A stretch of DNA of 64,000 bases, taken from the NCBI RefSeq assembly GCF_042429765.1, contig NZ_JBHLZU010000037.1:44832-108831 (forward strand), in the 5' to 3' direction. Each line of letters opens with the position of its first letter. Position 1 is the first letter of the stretch. The notes below the pieces were generated by a model. That model was not told where the DNA came from and did no database searches. It saw nothing but the letters and a program-made list of their open reading frames with translations. This document shows, in pieces, positions 50,591-60,400 of this stretch. The DNA comes from Allokutzneria oryzae. Lineage in GTDB: Bacteria > Actinomycetota > Actinomycetes > Mycobacteriales > Pseudonocardiaceae. The translations under genes were made by a program, and so were the position numbers.

Positions 50591-51676
50591 GTGGCCGCAC
50601 CGACTCTGCACCAGCCCCGGCAGCGCCCCGGGTTCCACCGCCTGCGCGTGGCCGAGGTGGAGCGGTTGTGCGACGACGCGGTCGCGGTCACCTTCGCCGT
50701 CCCCGGTGAGCTGGCCGAGGTCTTCGCGTTCCGCCCAGGCCAGTCGCTGACGCTGCGCCGCGTGGTCGACGGCCGCGACGAGCGCCGCTCGTACTCGATC
50801 TGCGCCCCGGCGGGCGCGCTCCCCAGGGTCGGCGTGCGCGAGGTGCCCGGCGGGCTGTTCTCCTCCTGGCTCGTGCGCGAGGTCAAGGCGGGCGACGAGA
50901 TCGACGTGCTGCCCCCGACCGGCTCGTTCACCCCGGACCTGGACGTGCCCGGCCACCACGTGCTGGTCGCGGCGGGCTCCGGCATCACCCCGGTGCTCTC
51001 CATCGCCGCGTCCGTGCTGCGGCACCCCGACGCGCGCGTGACCGTGCTCTACGGCAACCGCCGGTCCGGAACGGTGATGTTCGCCGACGAGCTGGCCGAC
51101 CTGAAGGACCGCCACCGCACCCGCCTCGAACTGGTGCACGTGCTCTCCCGCGAGGCCCGCGAGGCGGAGCTGTTCACCGGGCGGCTCGACGAGGCCAAGC
51201 TGCGCGCGCTGCTGCCAAGGCTCGTCGAGGTCGCCGATGTGGACCACTGGTGGCTGTGCGGGCCGTTCGGCATGGTCACCGACGCGCAGCGGCTGCTGGC
51301 GGAGCTGGGCGTACCGGAGGAGCGGGTGCACCAGGAGCTGTTCTACGTCGCCGATGAACCAGTGCTCACCCGGCACGAGGAGCCCGTGGTCGACGGTCCG
51401 AGCAGCAAGGTCACCGTGGTGCTGGACGGGCGCTCCACCGAGATGACCCTGCCGAGGGACACGCCGATCCTCGACGGCGCGCAGCGCGCCCGTCCGGACC
51501 TGCCCTTCGCGTGCAAGGGCGGGGTCTGCGGCACCTGCCGGGCGAAGGTCGTGCTCGGCGAGGCGTCGATGCGCCGCAACTTCGCCCTGGAGCGCTCCGA
51601 GGTCGATGCCGGGTTCGTGCTGACCTGCCAGACGGTCGCGGTCTCCGGAGAAGTCACAGTCGACTTCGACGCCTGA
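50591..51676 (+). CDS. paaE: phenylacetyl-CoA epoxidase reductase subunit E
   Basis: 361 residues from the GTG at 50591. FAD domain: FRPGQSLTLRR and RRSYSICAP; NAD domain: VLVAAGSGITPVLSIAAS. The C-terminal plant-type 2Fe-2S domain has cysteines C308, C313, C316 and C346 (CKGGVCGTC...C). It passes NADPH electrons to the PaaA di-iron site. No paaF or paaG homologue follows. Confidence 0.96.
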   Translation: MAAPTLHQPRQRPGFHRLRVAEVERLCDDAVAVTFAVPGELAEVFAFRPGQSLTLRRVVDGRDERRSYSICAPAGALPRVGVREVPGGLFSSWLVREVKAGDEIDVLPPTGSFTPDLDVPGHHVLVAAGSGITPVLSIAASVLRHPDARVTVLYGNRRSGTVMFADELADLKDRHRTRLELVHVLSREAREAELFTGRLDEAKLRALLPRLVEVADVDHWWLCGPFGMVTDAQRLLAELGVPEERVHQELFYVADEPVLTRHEEPVVDGPSSKVTVVLDGRSTEMTLPRDTPILDGAQRARPDLPFACKGGVCGTCRAKVVLGEASMRRNFALERSEVDAGFVLTCQTVAVSGEVTVDFDA

Positions 51677-51727
51677 TCAGGCACAGTGTGTAGGCGAGCA
51701 AGCACGAGACCGAGGAGAACGCGCGCC

Positions 51728-51943
51728 ATGACCAACCCATTCGAGGACCCGGACGGCCGTTACCTGGTGCTGGTCAACGACGAGGGACAGCACTCGCTGT
51801 GGCCGTCGTTCAGCGAGGTGCCCGCAGGCTGGACGGTCGCGCTGGCCGAGACGGGGCGCCAGGAGTGCCTGGACTACATCGAGGCCAACTGGACCGACAT
51901 GCGTCCGAAGAGCCTCGCAGAGCGGATGGACGGCGGCTCCTGA
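51728..51943 (+). CDS. MbtH-like protein
   Basis: 71 residues; MTNPFEDPDGRYLVLVNDEG, then QHSLWPSFSEVPAGWTVALA and YIEANWTDMRPKSLAERM are the full MbtH signature with its conserved tryptophans. MbtH proteins activate adenylation domains of nonribosomal peptide synthetases. No synthetase is in the window, so it is an orphan that may act in trans. Confidence 0.95.
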   Translation: MTNPFEDPDGRYLVLVNDEGQHSLWPSFSEVPAGWTVALAETGRQECLDYIEANWTDMRPKSLAERMDGGS

Positions 51944-52096
51944 GCCACCCCGTGCCGCGGTGCGGAGTGCACCCGTCACTCGTCGTAAGCCGGACGGTGA
52001 GTGGCGGGTTTCGCGTTTGTGCAGGCAGCCAGGGCCCTTCAAGACGGTCGTACTCATTCGATAGTGTGTAGCGGTTGTCTCAGGGGCAGCCATGTG

Positions 52097-53650
52097 GTGG
52101 GCGCACGCGCCCGGTTGAGGAGTGATGCCGGTATCGACGAGGGACACCTCATCGCCGGCCATTACCGGCTGGTCTCCAAGATCGGCTCAGGTGCGATGGG
52201 CGTCGTGTGGCGGGCGAGGGACGAGCGCCTCGACCGCATGGTCGCGGTCAAGCAGCTGCTGGTCCAGCCCGGGCTCAGCGCCGAGGAGACCGACAACGCG
52301 CGCCGCAGGGCGATGCGCGAGGGCCGGATCGCCGCCCGGTTGCAGCACCCCAACGCGATCACCCTGTACGACGTCGCCGAGCACAACGGCGACCCGTGCC
52401 TGGTGATGGAGTACCTGCCCTCGAAGAGCCTCGCCGAGATCCTGGCCGACCGCGGCCCGCTGCCGCCGCGCGAGGTCGCCGCCATCGGCGCCCAGATCGC
52501 CGCGGCGCTCTCCGCCGCGCACACCGTCGGCATCACCCACCGCGACCTCAAGCCCGGCAACGTGCTGATCACCGACACCGGGGTCGCCAAGATCACCGAC
52601 TTCGGCATCTCCCGCGCGGTCGGCGACGTGCAGGTGACCAGGACCGGCATGCTCGCGGGCACCCCCGCCTACTTCGCGCCCGAGGTCGCCCGCGGCAACG
52701 ACATCGGCGGCCCCGCGTCGGACGTGTTCTCCCTCGGCGCCACCCTCTACGACGCGGTCGAGGGCCAGCCGCCGTTCGGCACCTCCGACAACCCGCTCGC
52801 CCTGCTGCACGCCGCGGCGGCGGGCAACGTCGCCCCGCCCCGCCAGGCGGGCCCGATGACGGCGCTGCTGATGGGCATGCTGCGCTCCGAGCCGCAGGAC
52901 CGGCCGAACATGGCCCAGGTGGGCACCGCGCTCGCCGGACTCGCCGCGGGCAGGACCCCGGTGATGCCCGCGAGGGTCGGCACGCCGGCCGCCCGCACTC
53001 AGAAGGTCGACGCGGGCGGGCACATCCCGCCGCCGCCGCGCCCCGCGGCGAGCTACGGCACCCACCAGTCGACGCCCAGCCCGGCCGCCGCGCCGACCCG
53101 CTCCAAGCAGCAGCCCGCCAAGCGCAAGCGCTCGCCGGTCCTGCTCGTCCTGGTGCTCGTCGTGCTGGTCGGCGGCGGTGGCTACGCGGCCTACCGGTAC
53201 CTGGACCAGCGGCCGAGCAACAGCTCCGGCAGCAGCGGTTCCGGCAGTGGTTCCAGCAGCACGGGCGGCTCCGGCAGTGGCAGTTCCGGTTCCACGCCGT
53301 CCACGACCCAGGCCCAGGCGACGACCACCGCACCGGACGGCACCGTCGACCTCGGCCAGGCGGGCCAGCTGGTCGTCAACTACTACAGCGGCAGCGACAA
53401 CATCCAGGGGATGTGGGACATGCTCACCCAGGGCGCGCAGGCGGGCTGGGGCAGTCGGGCCGAGTTCGACAACTACTGGAAGCAGTACCCGCGGATGTAC
53501 TCCAACACCGCGCGCGGCGCCGGTCAGGACTCGGACAAGGCGTACCGGGTGTCGATCAACGTCACGTACTCGCCCGGCCGCACCGAGCAGAAGATCGTCC
53601 GGGTCACCAGGGTGGGCGGGCAGCTCAAGATCGACTCCGTCGCCCGCTGA
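52097..53650 (+). CDS. transmembrane Ser/Thr protein kinase
   Basis: About 517 residues from the GTG at 52097; a GTG at 52094 or a TTG at 52115 are also possible, and the ribosome site is weak. The kinase domain has the P loop IGSGAMGVVWRARDE, K52, the catalytic loop HRDLKPGN (D150), DFG and the activation-loop TRTGMLAGTPAYFAPE. A Pro/Lys-rich linker precedes one membrane helix (VLLVLVLVVLVGGGGYAAYR). A Ser/Gly/Thr-rich linker (SSGSGSGSSSTGGSGSGSSG) leads to a small extracytoplasmic domain (about 100 residues). PASTA repeats are absent. It probably senses something outside the cell. Confidence 0.93.
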   Translation: MGARARLRSDAGIDEGHLIAGHYRLVSKIGSGAMGVVWRARDERLDRMVAVKQLLVQPGLSAEETDNARRRAMREGRIAARLQHPNAITLYDVAEHNGDPCLVMEYLPSKSLAEILADRGPLPPREVAAIGAQIAAALSAAHTVGITHRDLKPGNVLITDTGVAKITDFGISRAVGDVQVTRTGMLAGTPAYFAPEVARGNDIGGPASDVFSLGATLYDAVEGQPPFGTSDNPLALLHAAAAGNVAPPRQAGPMTALLMGMLRSEPQDRPNMAQVGTALAGLAAGRTPVMPARVGTPAARTQKVDAGGHIPPPPRPAASYGTHQSTPSPAAAPTRSKQQPAKRKRSPVLLVLVLVVLVGGGGYAAYRYLDQRPSNSSGSSGSGSGSSSTGGSGSGSSGSTPSTTQAQATTTAPDGTVDLGQAGQLVVNYYSGSDNIQGMWDMLTQGAQAGWGSRAEFDNYWKQYPRMYSNTARGAGQDSDKAYRVSINVTYSPGRTEQKIVRVTRVGGQLKIDSVAR

Positions 53651-53689
53651 TTCGCCCCTGGCCGAAATCCGGCTGCGCGCGCGGGCAAG

Positions 53690-55435
53690 ATGGTGGGTGT
53701 GAACACCGACATCGGTCTGGAGCTCGGCGCGCGGGTCGCCGGGGCGTTGCAGGAAGCGCTGGACGTGCGCGTCTCCCCGGCGGAGGCGCTGGTGCGCCCC
53801 TCCGCCGCCGGGCGTGGCGCGGACTACCAGTGCAACGCCGCGATGAGCCTGGGCAAGAGGCTGGGCCGCCCGCCGCGCGAGGTCGCCGAGCTGATCGTCG
53901 CCCACCTCGACGCCGCCGACATGGTCGAGCCGCCCGAGGTGGCCGGTCCCGGTTTCGTGAACTTCACCCTGCGCGCCGAGTGGCTGGCCGCCCGCGCCGC
54001 CGACCTGCTCGCCGACCCGCGCCTGGGGGTGCGGCCCGTCACTGAGCCAGGGCGCTACGTCGTGGACTACAGCAGCCCCAACGTCGCCAAGGAGATGCAC
54101 GTCGGGCACCTGCGCTCCTCGATCATCGGCGACGCGATCGCGCGGATGCTGGCCTTCGCCGGGCACGAGGTGATCCGCCGCAACCACCTCGGTGACTGGG
54201 GTACTCCGTTCGGCATGCTCATCGAGCACCTCGCCGAAGTCGGTGCCGGTGCCGGTGCCGAGCTGTCCATCGGCGACCTCAACGGCTTCTACCAGCAGGC
54301 GCGCAAGAAGTTCGACACCGATCCCGGCTTCGCCGAGCGCGCCCGCCTCCGGGTCGTCGCGCTGCAGAGCGGGGACGAGGCCACGCTCGCGCTGTGGCGG
54401 GGGCTGGTCGCGGAGTCGGAGCGGCACTTCGACAAGGTCTACGACCTGCTCGGCGTCCAGCTGACAGCCGCCGACAACTACGGCGAGAGCTTCTACAACC
54501 CGATGCTGGCCGACACCGTCGCGGAGCTGGAGGCCAAGGGGCTCACGGAGGTCAGCGACGGTGCGGTCTGCGTCTTCCCGCCCGGCTTCACCAACCGGGA
54601 CGGCGAGCGGCTGCCGCTGATCGTGCGCAAGTCCGACGGCGGCTACATGTACGCCAGCACGGACCTCGCGGGTGTCCGCTACTGGACGCGGGAGCGCGGT
54701 GCGACCGACCTCGTCTACGTCGTGGGAACCCCGCAGGCCCAGCACTTCCAGATGGTGTTCGCCGCTTCGGCGTCGGCGGGCTGGCTGGACGCCGGGCACC
54801 GCGCGGTGCACGTGAACTTCGGCTCCGTGCTCGGCGAGGACGGCAAGATGCTGCGGACCCGCGTCGGCGGCACGATCAAGCTCTCCGACCTGCTGACCGA
54901 GGCCGTCGAGCGGGCGCACGCGGTCGTCGCCGAGCGCAGCGAGCTGCCGGGGGAGCGGCGCGGCGAGGTCGCCAAGGCGGTCGGTGTCGGGGCGGTCAAG
55001 TACGCCGACCTCTCCAGCGACCGCGAGAAGGACTACGTGTTCTCGTGGGACAAGATGCTGGCGCACGAGGGGAACACCTCGGTCTACCTCCAGTACGCCA
55101 ACGTCCGGGTGCTCGCGCTGCTCGCGAAGGCCGGAGTGTCCACTGTGGATGCTCCGGTGCTGGTCACGCACAACGCCGAGCGGGCGCTGCTGATCAAGCT
55201 GCTCCAGCTGCCCGCCGCGCTCAACAGCGCCTTGGAGGGTTTCGCGCCGCACCGGCTGTGCACCTACCTCTACGAGACCGCCGTGGCCTTCTCGTCCTTC
55301 TACGAGAACTGCCCGATCCTCAAGGCGGAGTCCGAGGAGCTGCGCCTTTCCCGGTTGGTGCTGGCGGGGCTGACCTCGCGCGTGCTCAGCAAGGGACTGG
55401 AGCTGCTGGGCATCGAGGCGCCGACGAAGCTGTAG
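53690..55435 (+). CDS. argS: arginyl-tRNA synthetase
   Basis: 581 residues (a GTG at 53699 is the other likely start). The Arg_S N-terminal domain ends at about 90, the class I HIGH equivalent is NVAKEMHVGHLRSSIIGDAI, and the KMSK region is degenerate, LGEDGKMLRTRVGGTIKLSD, as is usual for ArgRS. The C-terminal DALR domain has ERALLIKLLQLPAALNSALE and VAFSSFYENCPILKAESEEL. Whether it is the only ArgRS of the genome cannot be told here. Confidence 0.94.
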   Translation: MVGVNTDIGLELGARVAGALQEALDVRVSPAEALVRPSAAGRGADYQCNAAMSLGKRLGRPPREVAELIVAHLDAADMVEPPEVAGPGFVNFTLRAEWLAARAADLLADPRLGVRPVTEPGRYVVDYSSPNVAKEMHVGHLRSSIIGDAIARMLAFAGHEVIRRNHLGDWGTPFGMLIEHLAEVGAGAGAELSIGDLNGFYQQARKKFDTDPGFAERARLRVVALQSGDEATLALWRGLVAESERHFDKVYDLLGVQLTAADNYGESFYNPMLADTVAELEAKGLTEVSDGAVCVFPPGFTNRDGERLPLIVRKSDGGYMYASTDLAGVRYWTRERGATDLVYVVGTPQAQHFQMVFAASASAGWLDAGHRAVHVNFGSVLGEDGKMLRTRVGGTIKLSDLLTEAVERAHAVVAERSELPGERRGEVAKAVGVGAVKYADLSSDREKDYVFSWDKMLAHEGNTSVYLQYANVRVLALLAKAGVSTVDAPVLVTHNAERALLIKLLQLPAALNSALEGFAPHRLCTYLYETAVAFSSFYENCPILKAESEELRLSRLVLAGLTSRVLSKGLELLGIEAPTKL

Positions 55436-55534
55436 ACCGGGGGACAGCCCCACCTCGGTTCGGAGGACAACCACAACGATCATCGCGTCACCACGGGGAA
55501 CAGTGGCTCGTGTAGCCGAGTAACCCCGCGGAGG

Positions 55535-56665
55535 TTGACGACGATGACGTACTCACGGCGAGCGTTCACGGCCGGGCTGGCGGCGGTGCTGCTCCTGGGC
55601 ACCGCCGCGCCCGTGCTGGCCGACAACGGCAGGCCGAACGCGCTGCAACAGCGCTTGGACCTGCTGACCACAGTGGACGGTGTGCCGGGAGCCACGGTCC
55701 ACGTGCGTGACCGCAACGGCAGGACGACGACGCTGACCTCCGGGACCGCTGAGCTCGGCACCGGCCGCCCGATGGTCGGCGCCGACGGCACGTATCGGAT
55801 CGGCAGTGTCACCAAGACGTTCCTCGCGGTCACGCTGCTCCAGCTGCGCGTCGACCTGGACTCGCCGGTCGAGCGCTACCTGCCAGGAGTCGTGCGGGGC
55901 AAGGGTGAGGGCGCCGCGCTCGACGGCCGCCGGATCACCGTCCGCCAGCTCCTCCAGCACACCAGCGGAATCCCCGAGTACAGCCGCTTCTTCGACTGGA
56001 GCAAGCCGTTCCCCGACGACCCCACCGGCTACCTGGACCTGGCCCTGGTGCGCAAGCCGACCGGCGCGCCGGGGGAGAACTGGTCCTACTCCAACACCAA
56101 CTACCTGCTCGCCGGGATGATGGTGGAAAGGCTCACCGGCAAGGACTTTCGCGGGGTGACCGAGGAGCGCATCATCAAGCCGCTCGGCATGGCCAGGACG
56201 TACTGGCCGAAGAAGACCGAGTACGGCCTGCGCGGCGAGCACGCCCACCACTACGGCGTGCACCCGGCCGACCCGGCTGCCGGAGTGGTCGACATCACGC
56301 GGTTCCCCGGTTACGAACTGGGCGCCAGCGGAGGGCTCGTGTCCACTCCAGCCGACCTGGCGAGATTCTGGCGCGGCCTCGATTCCGGCCGCCTGCTGCC
56401 CCTGTCCGTGGTGCGGTCGATGAGCGCCGACCTGCGCCCCGTTCCCGGTGAGAAGTTCTCCTACGGCATCGGGATCGGCTCCATCCCGCTGACCTGCGGA
56501 GGAGCCGCGCTCGCACACAGCGGCGACGTGCCGGGCATGACCACGCTGAGCGGACGGGACCTTTCCGGCAGGCAGGTGACGGTGTTCCTGACCGCCAACA
56601 CGAACAGCCCGGACCGCGACAGGCACCTGTCCGAGGTCTTCGACGCCGGGTTCTGCGCGCGCTGA
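55535..56665 (+). CDS. serine hydrolase (class C beta-lactamase/D-Ala-D-Ala carboxypeptidase family)
   Basis: 376 residues from the TTG at 55535 (ATG at 55544 also likely). A Tat-like signal peptide SRRAFTAGLAAVLLLGTAAP is followed by the catalytic S-x-x-K in RIGSVTKTF, the YSN motif (WSYSNTNYLLAGMM) and a late HSGDVPG equivalent of the KTG box. The segment after the active site, TLLQLRVDLDSPVERYLPG, is shorter than in most relatives, as if about seven residues were lost. It is exported; the substrate is probably a peptidoglycan peptide or beta-lactam. Confidence 0.9.
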   Translation: MTTMTYSRRAFTAGLAAVLLLGTAAPVLADNGRPNALQQRLDLLTTVDGVPGATVHVRDRNGRTTTLTSGTAELGTGRPMVGADGTYRIGSVTKTFLAVTLLQLRVDLDSPVERYLPGVVRGKGEGAALDGRRITVRQLLQHTSGIPEYSRFFDWSKPFPDDPTGYLDLALVRKPTGAPGENWSYSNTNYLLAGMMVERLTGKDFRGVTEERIIKPLGMARTYWPKKTEYGLRGEHAHHYGVHPADPAAGVVDITRFPGYELGASGGLVSTPADLARFWRGLDSGRLLPLSVVRSMSADLRPVPGEKFSYGIGIGSIPLTCGGAALAHSGDVPGMTTLSGRDLSGRQVTVFLTANTNSPDRDRHLSEVFDAGFCAR

Positions 56666-56718
56666 CGTGCTGAAGATCTACCGGGGGGAAGATGACCTGG
56701 CGCGCATTATCGGGGACA

Positions 56719-56889
56719 ATGCGTGAGGTGAACGTCAAGAAGGTCCTGACTCTCGCCGCCATCGCGCTCGTGGTCTACCTGTTGCTCAACGACCCCCAGG
56801 GCGCCGCTGGCGGCGTCCAGAACGTCCTCGGCTGGCTCCGGGACGCGGCGCAGTCCGTGATCACCTTCGTCCAGCGCCTGTTCGTGTGA
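56719..56889 (+). CDS. small single-helix membrane protein
   Basis: 56 residues from the ATG at 56719 (a GTG at 56731 is possible). It has one membrane helix (VLTLAAIALVVYLLL) and an amphipathic C-terminal segment (VQNVLGWLRDAAQSVITFVQ). Its 3' end overlaps the convergent phosphoesterase gene by 29 bases. Function unknown. Confidence 0.6.
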   Translation: MREVNVKKVLTLAAIALVVYLLLNDPQGAAGGVQNVLGWLRDAAQSVITFVQRLFV

Positions 56890-57376
56890 CCTCGCGCAGC
56901 CGCACGTCGGTGAGGCCCCGCTCGTCGACGGTCGCGGTGATGTAGGTGCACGCCGGCTGCCGCCTGCGGTCGGTCGGCGAACCCGGGTTGAGCAGTCTGA
57001 TCCCACCGGGAGTCGTTGTGTCCCAAGGGATGTGACTGTGCCCGAACACCAGCACGTGCACGCCGGGGAAATGCGCGTCGCACCGCTGTTCGCGGCCTTT
57101 GGCCGGGCCGGTGTCGTGCACGACGGCGATCCGCAGCCCGCCGACCTCCACGTGCGCCACCTCGGGCAGGCGGGAGCGGATCGCCGCGTCGTCGTTGTTG
57201 CCGTGCACCCCGGCGAGGACGGTGGCGCGGTCGGTCAAGGCGTCCAGCACCGCCTCCTCCACCCAGTCACCGGCGTGGATGACGAGATCGGCTTCGTCGA
57301 CCTCGCGCCACACCTGGTCGGGCAGGGCACGGGCCCGGTGGGGCACGTGGGTGTCGGAGATCATCAGCACGCGCAT
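56861..57376 (-). CDS. YfcE/MJ0936-family metallophosphoesterase
   Basis: 171 residues from the ATG at 57376. It has the calcineurin-like metal motifs MISDTHVP (DxH), HAGDWV (GD), GNNDD (GNHD-like) and FGHSHIP (GHxH). The fold is a single-domain phosphodiesterase. No partner gene is adjacent; the substrate is unknown. Confidence 0.92.
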   Translation of the reverse strand: MRVLMISDTHVPHRARALPDQVWREVDEADLVIHAGDWVEEAVLDALTDRATVLAGVHGNNDDAAIRSRLPEVAHVEVGGLRIAVVHDTGPAKGREQRCDAHFPGVHVLVFGHSHIPWDTTTPGGIRLLNPGSPTDRRRQPACTYITATVDERGLTDVRLREVTRTGAGRR

Positions 57377-57424
57377 GCCCCCAGAGTGCCCAGCCGGGCG
57401 CGCGGTCATTCGCGCACGCACGAC

Positions 57425-57458
57425 GAAGGCCCCCGGCGCTGGTGCACCGGGGGCCTTC
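57425..57458. terminator. bidirectional terminator hairpin
   Basis: GAAGGCCCCCGG and CCGGGGGCCTTC form a 12-bp perfect stem with a 10-base loop. It lies between the GH92 stop and the phosphoesterase start, on the minus strand. Confidence 0.85.
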
Positions 57459-57474
57459 GTGATCAGTCAGCGGT

Positions 57475-60400
57475 TCACAAACCCTGGCACTGGCCGGAAC
57501 GCGGACCGCTGCCTGCGACGGGCAGACCGTTGTTGGACGGGTCGGTCGCGTTGCCGGAACAGGTCACCGGGCCGACCACCGTGCTCGCGGCGACGACTGA
57601 CGCGCCGGAGTTGTTCACCAGCGACAGCGGGCCGGTGACGCGCGCGGTCTCCACGCCGACCACACCCGTGCTGCCGGTGATGTCGACCGGGCCGGTCACG
57701 TGCGTGCCGAGCAGCACGACGTCAGCCGCGCCCGTCGCGCGGACCGGGCCGATGATCCGGCCGCCGTTGGCGTAGACCGAGGCGCCCGCGGCGATGGTCA
57801 CCGGGCCGGTGATCGTCGCGTCGTTGAGGCACACCACACCGCTGAGCATCTGCGGTTCGGACCGGCTGCCCGTGATCGTCGTGGTGCACTCCGCGCGCGG
57901 CTTGCTGAGGAACTCCACCTCGGACAGGGTCGCCGTGCCGGTGAGCTCGACGCGGTACCAGGTGTAGTGGCCCGGCTTGGCCAGCTTGAACGCCCTGGTC
58001 TGCTGGCGGGACGGGAAGGTCTGGTCCTTGCGTTCGTCCACAGTGGTCCAGGTCTTGCCGTCGTAGGAGCCCTTCACCACCCAGCCCTTGGCGTCCGCGC
58101 CGTCCTTGCCGGAGGTGAGCGTGTAGAACTCCACGCGCTCCGGCGCGGTGGCCTGGAGCTGGACCCAGCTCGTGGCGGCCTGGGTCTGCGACGAGTTGTC
58201 GCTCAGCGCGGCCGGGTTGGCGGACGCGGTGACCGTGCCCGCGGTGTCGCGCAGCGGGCGCGGGACCTCGCCGCCGGTCGTGATCGACTGCGGTGCCGCG
58301 TCCGGACCCGTGCCCCAGGACGAGGGGTTCGGGCCCATGTCGAACTCCAGCGTGCCGCCGCGCGCGATCAGCTCGTGCGGCAGGGAGGTCTTGTCCCACT
58401 TCTGGCCGTTGACCTTCAGGCCCTGGACGTAGATGTTCTTCGCGCTGTTCTTCGGCGCGGAGACCACCAGCTTCTTGCCACCGCCCAGGTTCACCGTCGC
58501 CTTGGTGAACAACGGCGAACCGATCGCGTAGGCCGGGCTGCCCATCTGCAACGGGTAGAAGCCGAGTGAGCTGAAGATGTACCAGGCCGACAGCTCGCCG
58601 TTGTCCTCATCCCCGGCGTAGCCCTGGCCGATCTCGCTGCCGAGGTAGAGCCGCGACAGGATCTCGCGCACCTTCTCCTGGGTCTTCGACGGCTGACCCG
58701 CGTAGTCGTACATGTACGGGATGTGGTGCGAGGGCTGGTTGCTGTGACCGTACTGGCCCATCCGGACGTCGCGCGCCTCCAGCATCTCGTGGATCACGCC
58801 GCCGTAGGAGCCGGGGAAGCCGGCCGTCTCCGGCGTGCTGAAGAACTGGTCCAGCTTCTTCGCCAGACCCGCGCGCCCGCCGTAGAGGTTGGCAAGTCCC
58901 TGCCCGTCGTGCGGAACCGTGAAGGCCATGTTCCAGGCGTTGGTCTCGGTGTAGTCGTGGCCCCACTCGCGGGGCTCGTACTTGTCCGGCGCGACCCGCC
59001 ACTTGCCGTCGGCGGTGCGGCCTTGGAAGAAGCCGACCGACTTGTCGAACATGTTCACGTAGTTCTGCGCGCGGTTGAGGAAGTACTCGTGGTTCTCCAG
59101 GTACTCCTTGCGCCGCGGGTCGTTCGGGCTCGCCTTGTCGTACAACGCCTTCGACATCGTCGCGATGCCGAAGTCGTTGACGTAGCCCTCGATCGCCCAC
59201 GACATGCCCTCGCCCGTGGTGGTCGGGGTGTAGCCGAGGAAGATCGAGCTGTCCAGGCCCTTGCGGCCGACGTTGGCGTTCGGCGGGGTCACCGTGGCGT
59301 TCTTGACCGCCGCGTCATAGGCGGCCTGGACGTCGAAGTTGGTGACTCCCTTGAGGAACGCGTCGGAGAACGACACGTCGGAGCTGGTTCCGGTCATCAG
59401 GTTCGCGTAGCCGGGGGAGGACCAGCGGGAGACCCAGCCGCCCTCCTTGTACTGCTGCACGAAGCCCTCGACCATCTCACCGGCCTTCTCCGGCGTCAGC
59501 AACGAGTACGCGGGCCACGTCGTGCGGTAGGTGTCCCAGAAGCCGTTGTTGACGTAGATCTTGCCGTCCACGATCTTCGCGCCGGTCTGCGTCGCCGTGT
59601 CCTGGCCCGCCGCCGGCGCGACCGGACTGGCGTGCTTGTGGACCGGAGCAGCCGCGGTGCCGACGTTCTCGTACCCGGAGTTGGGGTAGAGGAACAGCCG
59701 GTAGAGGTTGGAGTACAAGGTGATGAGCTGGTCCTCGCTCGCGCCTTCGACCTCGATCACCTTGAGCTTGTCGTTCCACGCCCGCTGCGCGCGGTCGCGG
59801 ACCGAGTCGAAGGTGTCGGTGGCCGAGACCTCCAGCTCCAGGTTCTTCTTGGCCTGCTCCACACCGATCAGCGAGGTGGCGATCCGCATGGTGACCGTCT
59901 TCGCCTGGGTGGTGTCGAACTTCAGGTAGCCGGTGACGTTGTCCCGCCCGGCGCCGGTGAGCTTGCCGCCGCCCGCGACCGGCTTGTCGAAGGTGGCGTA
60001 GACGAACAGGCGAGTGCCCCCTGTTGACAGTCCGCTCTTGACGTCGGAGTAGCCGCTCACGACACCCTTGGCGGTGTCCAGCGTCAGCCCGCCGTTGTTG
60101 TTCACGTTGTCGAACAACAGGTTCGACTCGTTGCCGGTGAAGGTGAAGCGGAACAGCGCCGCGTGGTCGGTCGGCGCGATCTCGGTGCGCATGCCGTTCT
60201 CGAACGTCACGCCGTAGTAGTGCGGCTTGGCGATCTCGTTCTCGTGCTTGAACGGCAGTGCGCGGGCGACGCGGTCGATGTTCGGCGCGCCCGCCTGCGG
60301 GAAGACCTGGAAGGTCTGCCGGTCACCCATCCACGGGCTGGGCTCGTGGCTGGTGGTGAACGCCTGCAGCGACGGCAGGTTCTGCGCGTTGTTCGCCTTG

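Noticed and set aside
52187..55483. 1098-codon open frame on the minus strand opposite the kinase and argS genes
   Set aside because: It is an antisense shadow of two clearly recognisable genes in high-GC DNA; its product is low-complexity and has no start or ribosome site.
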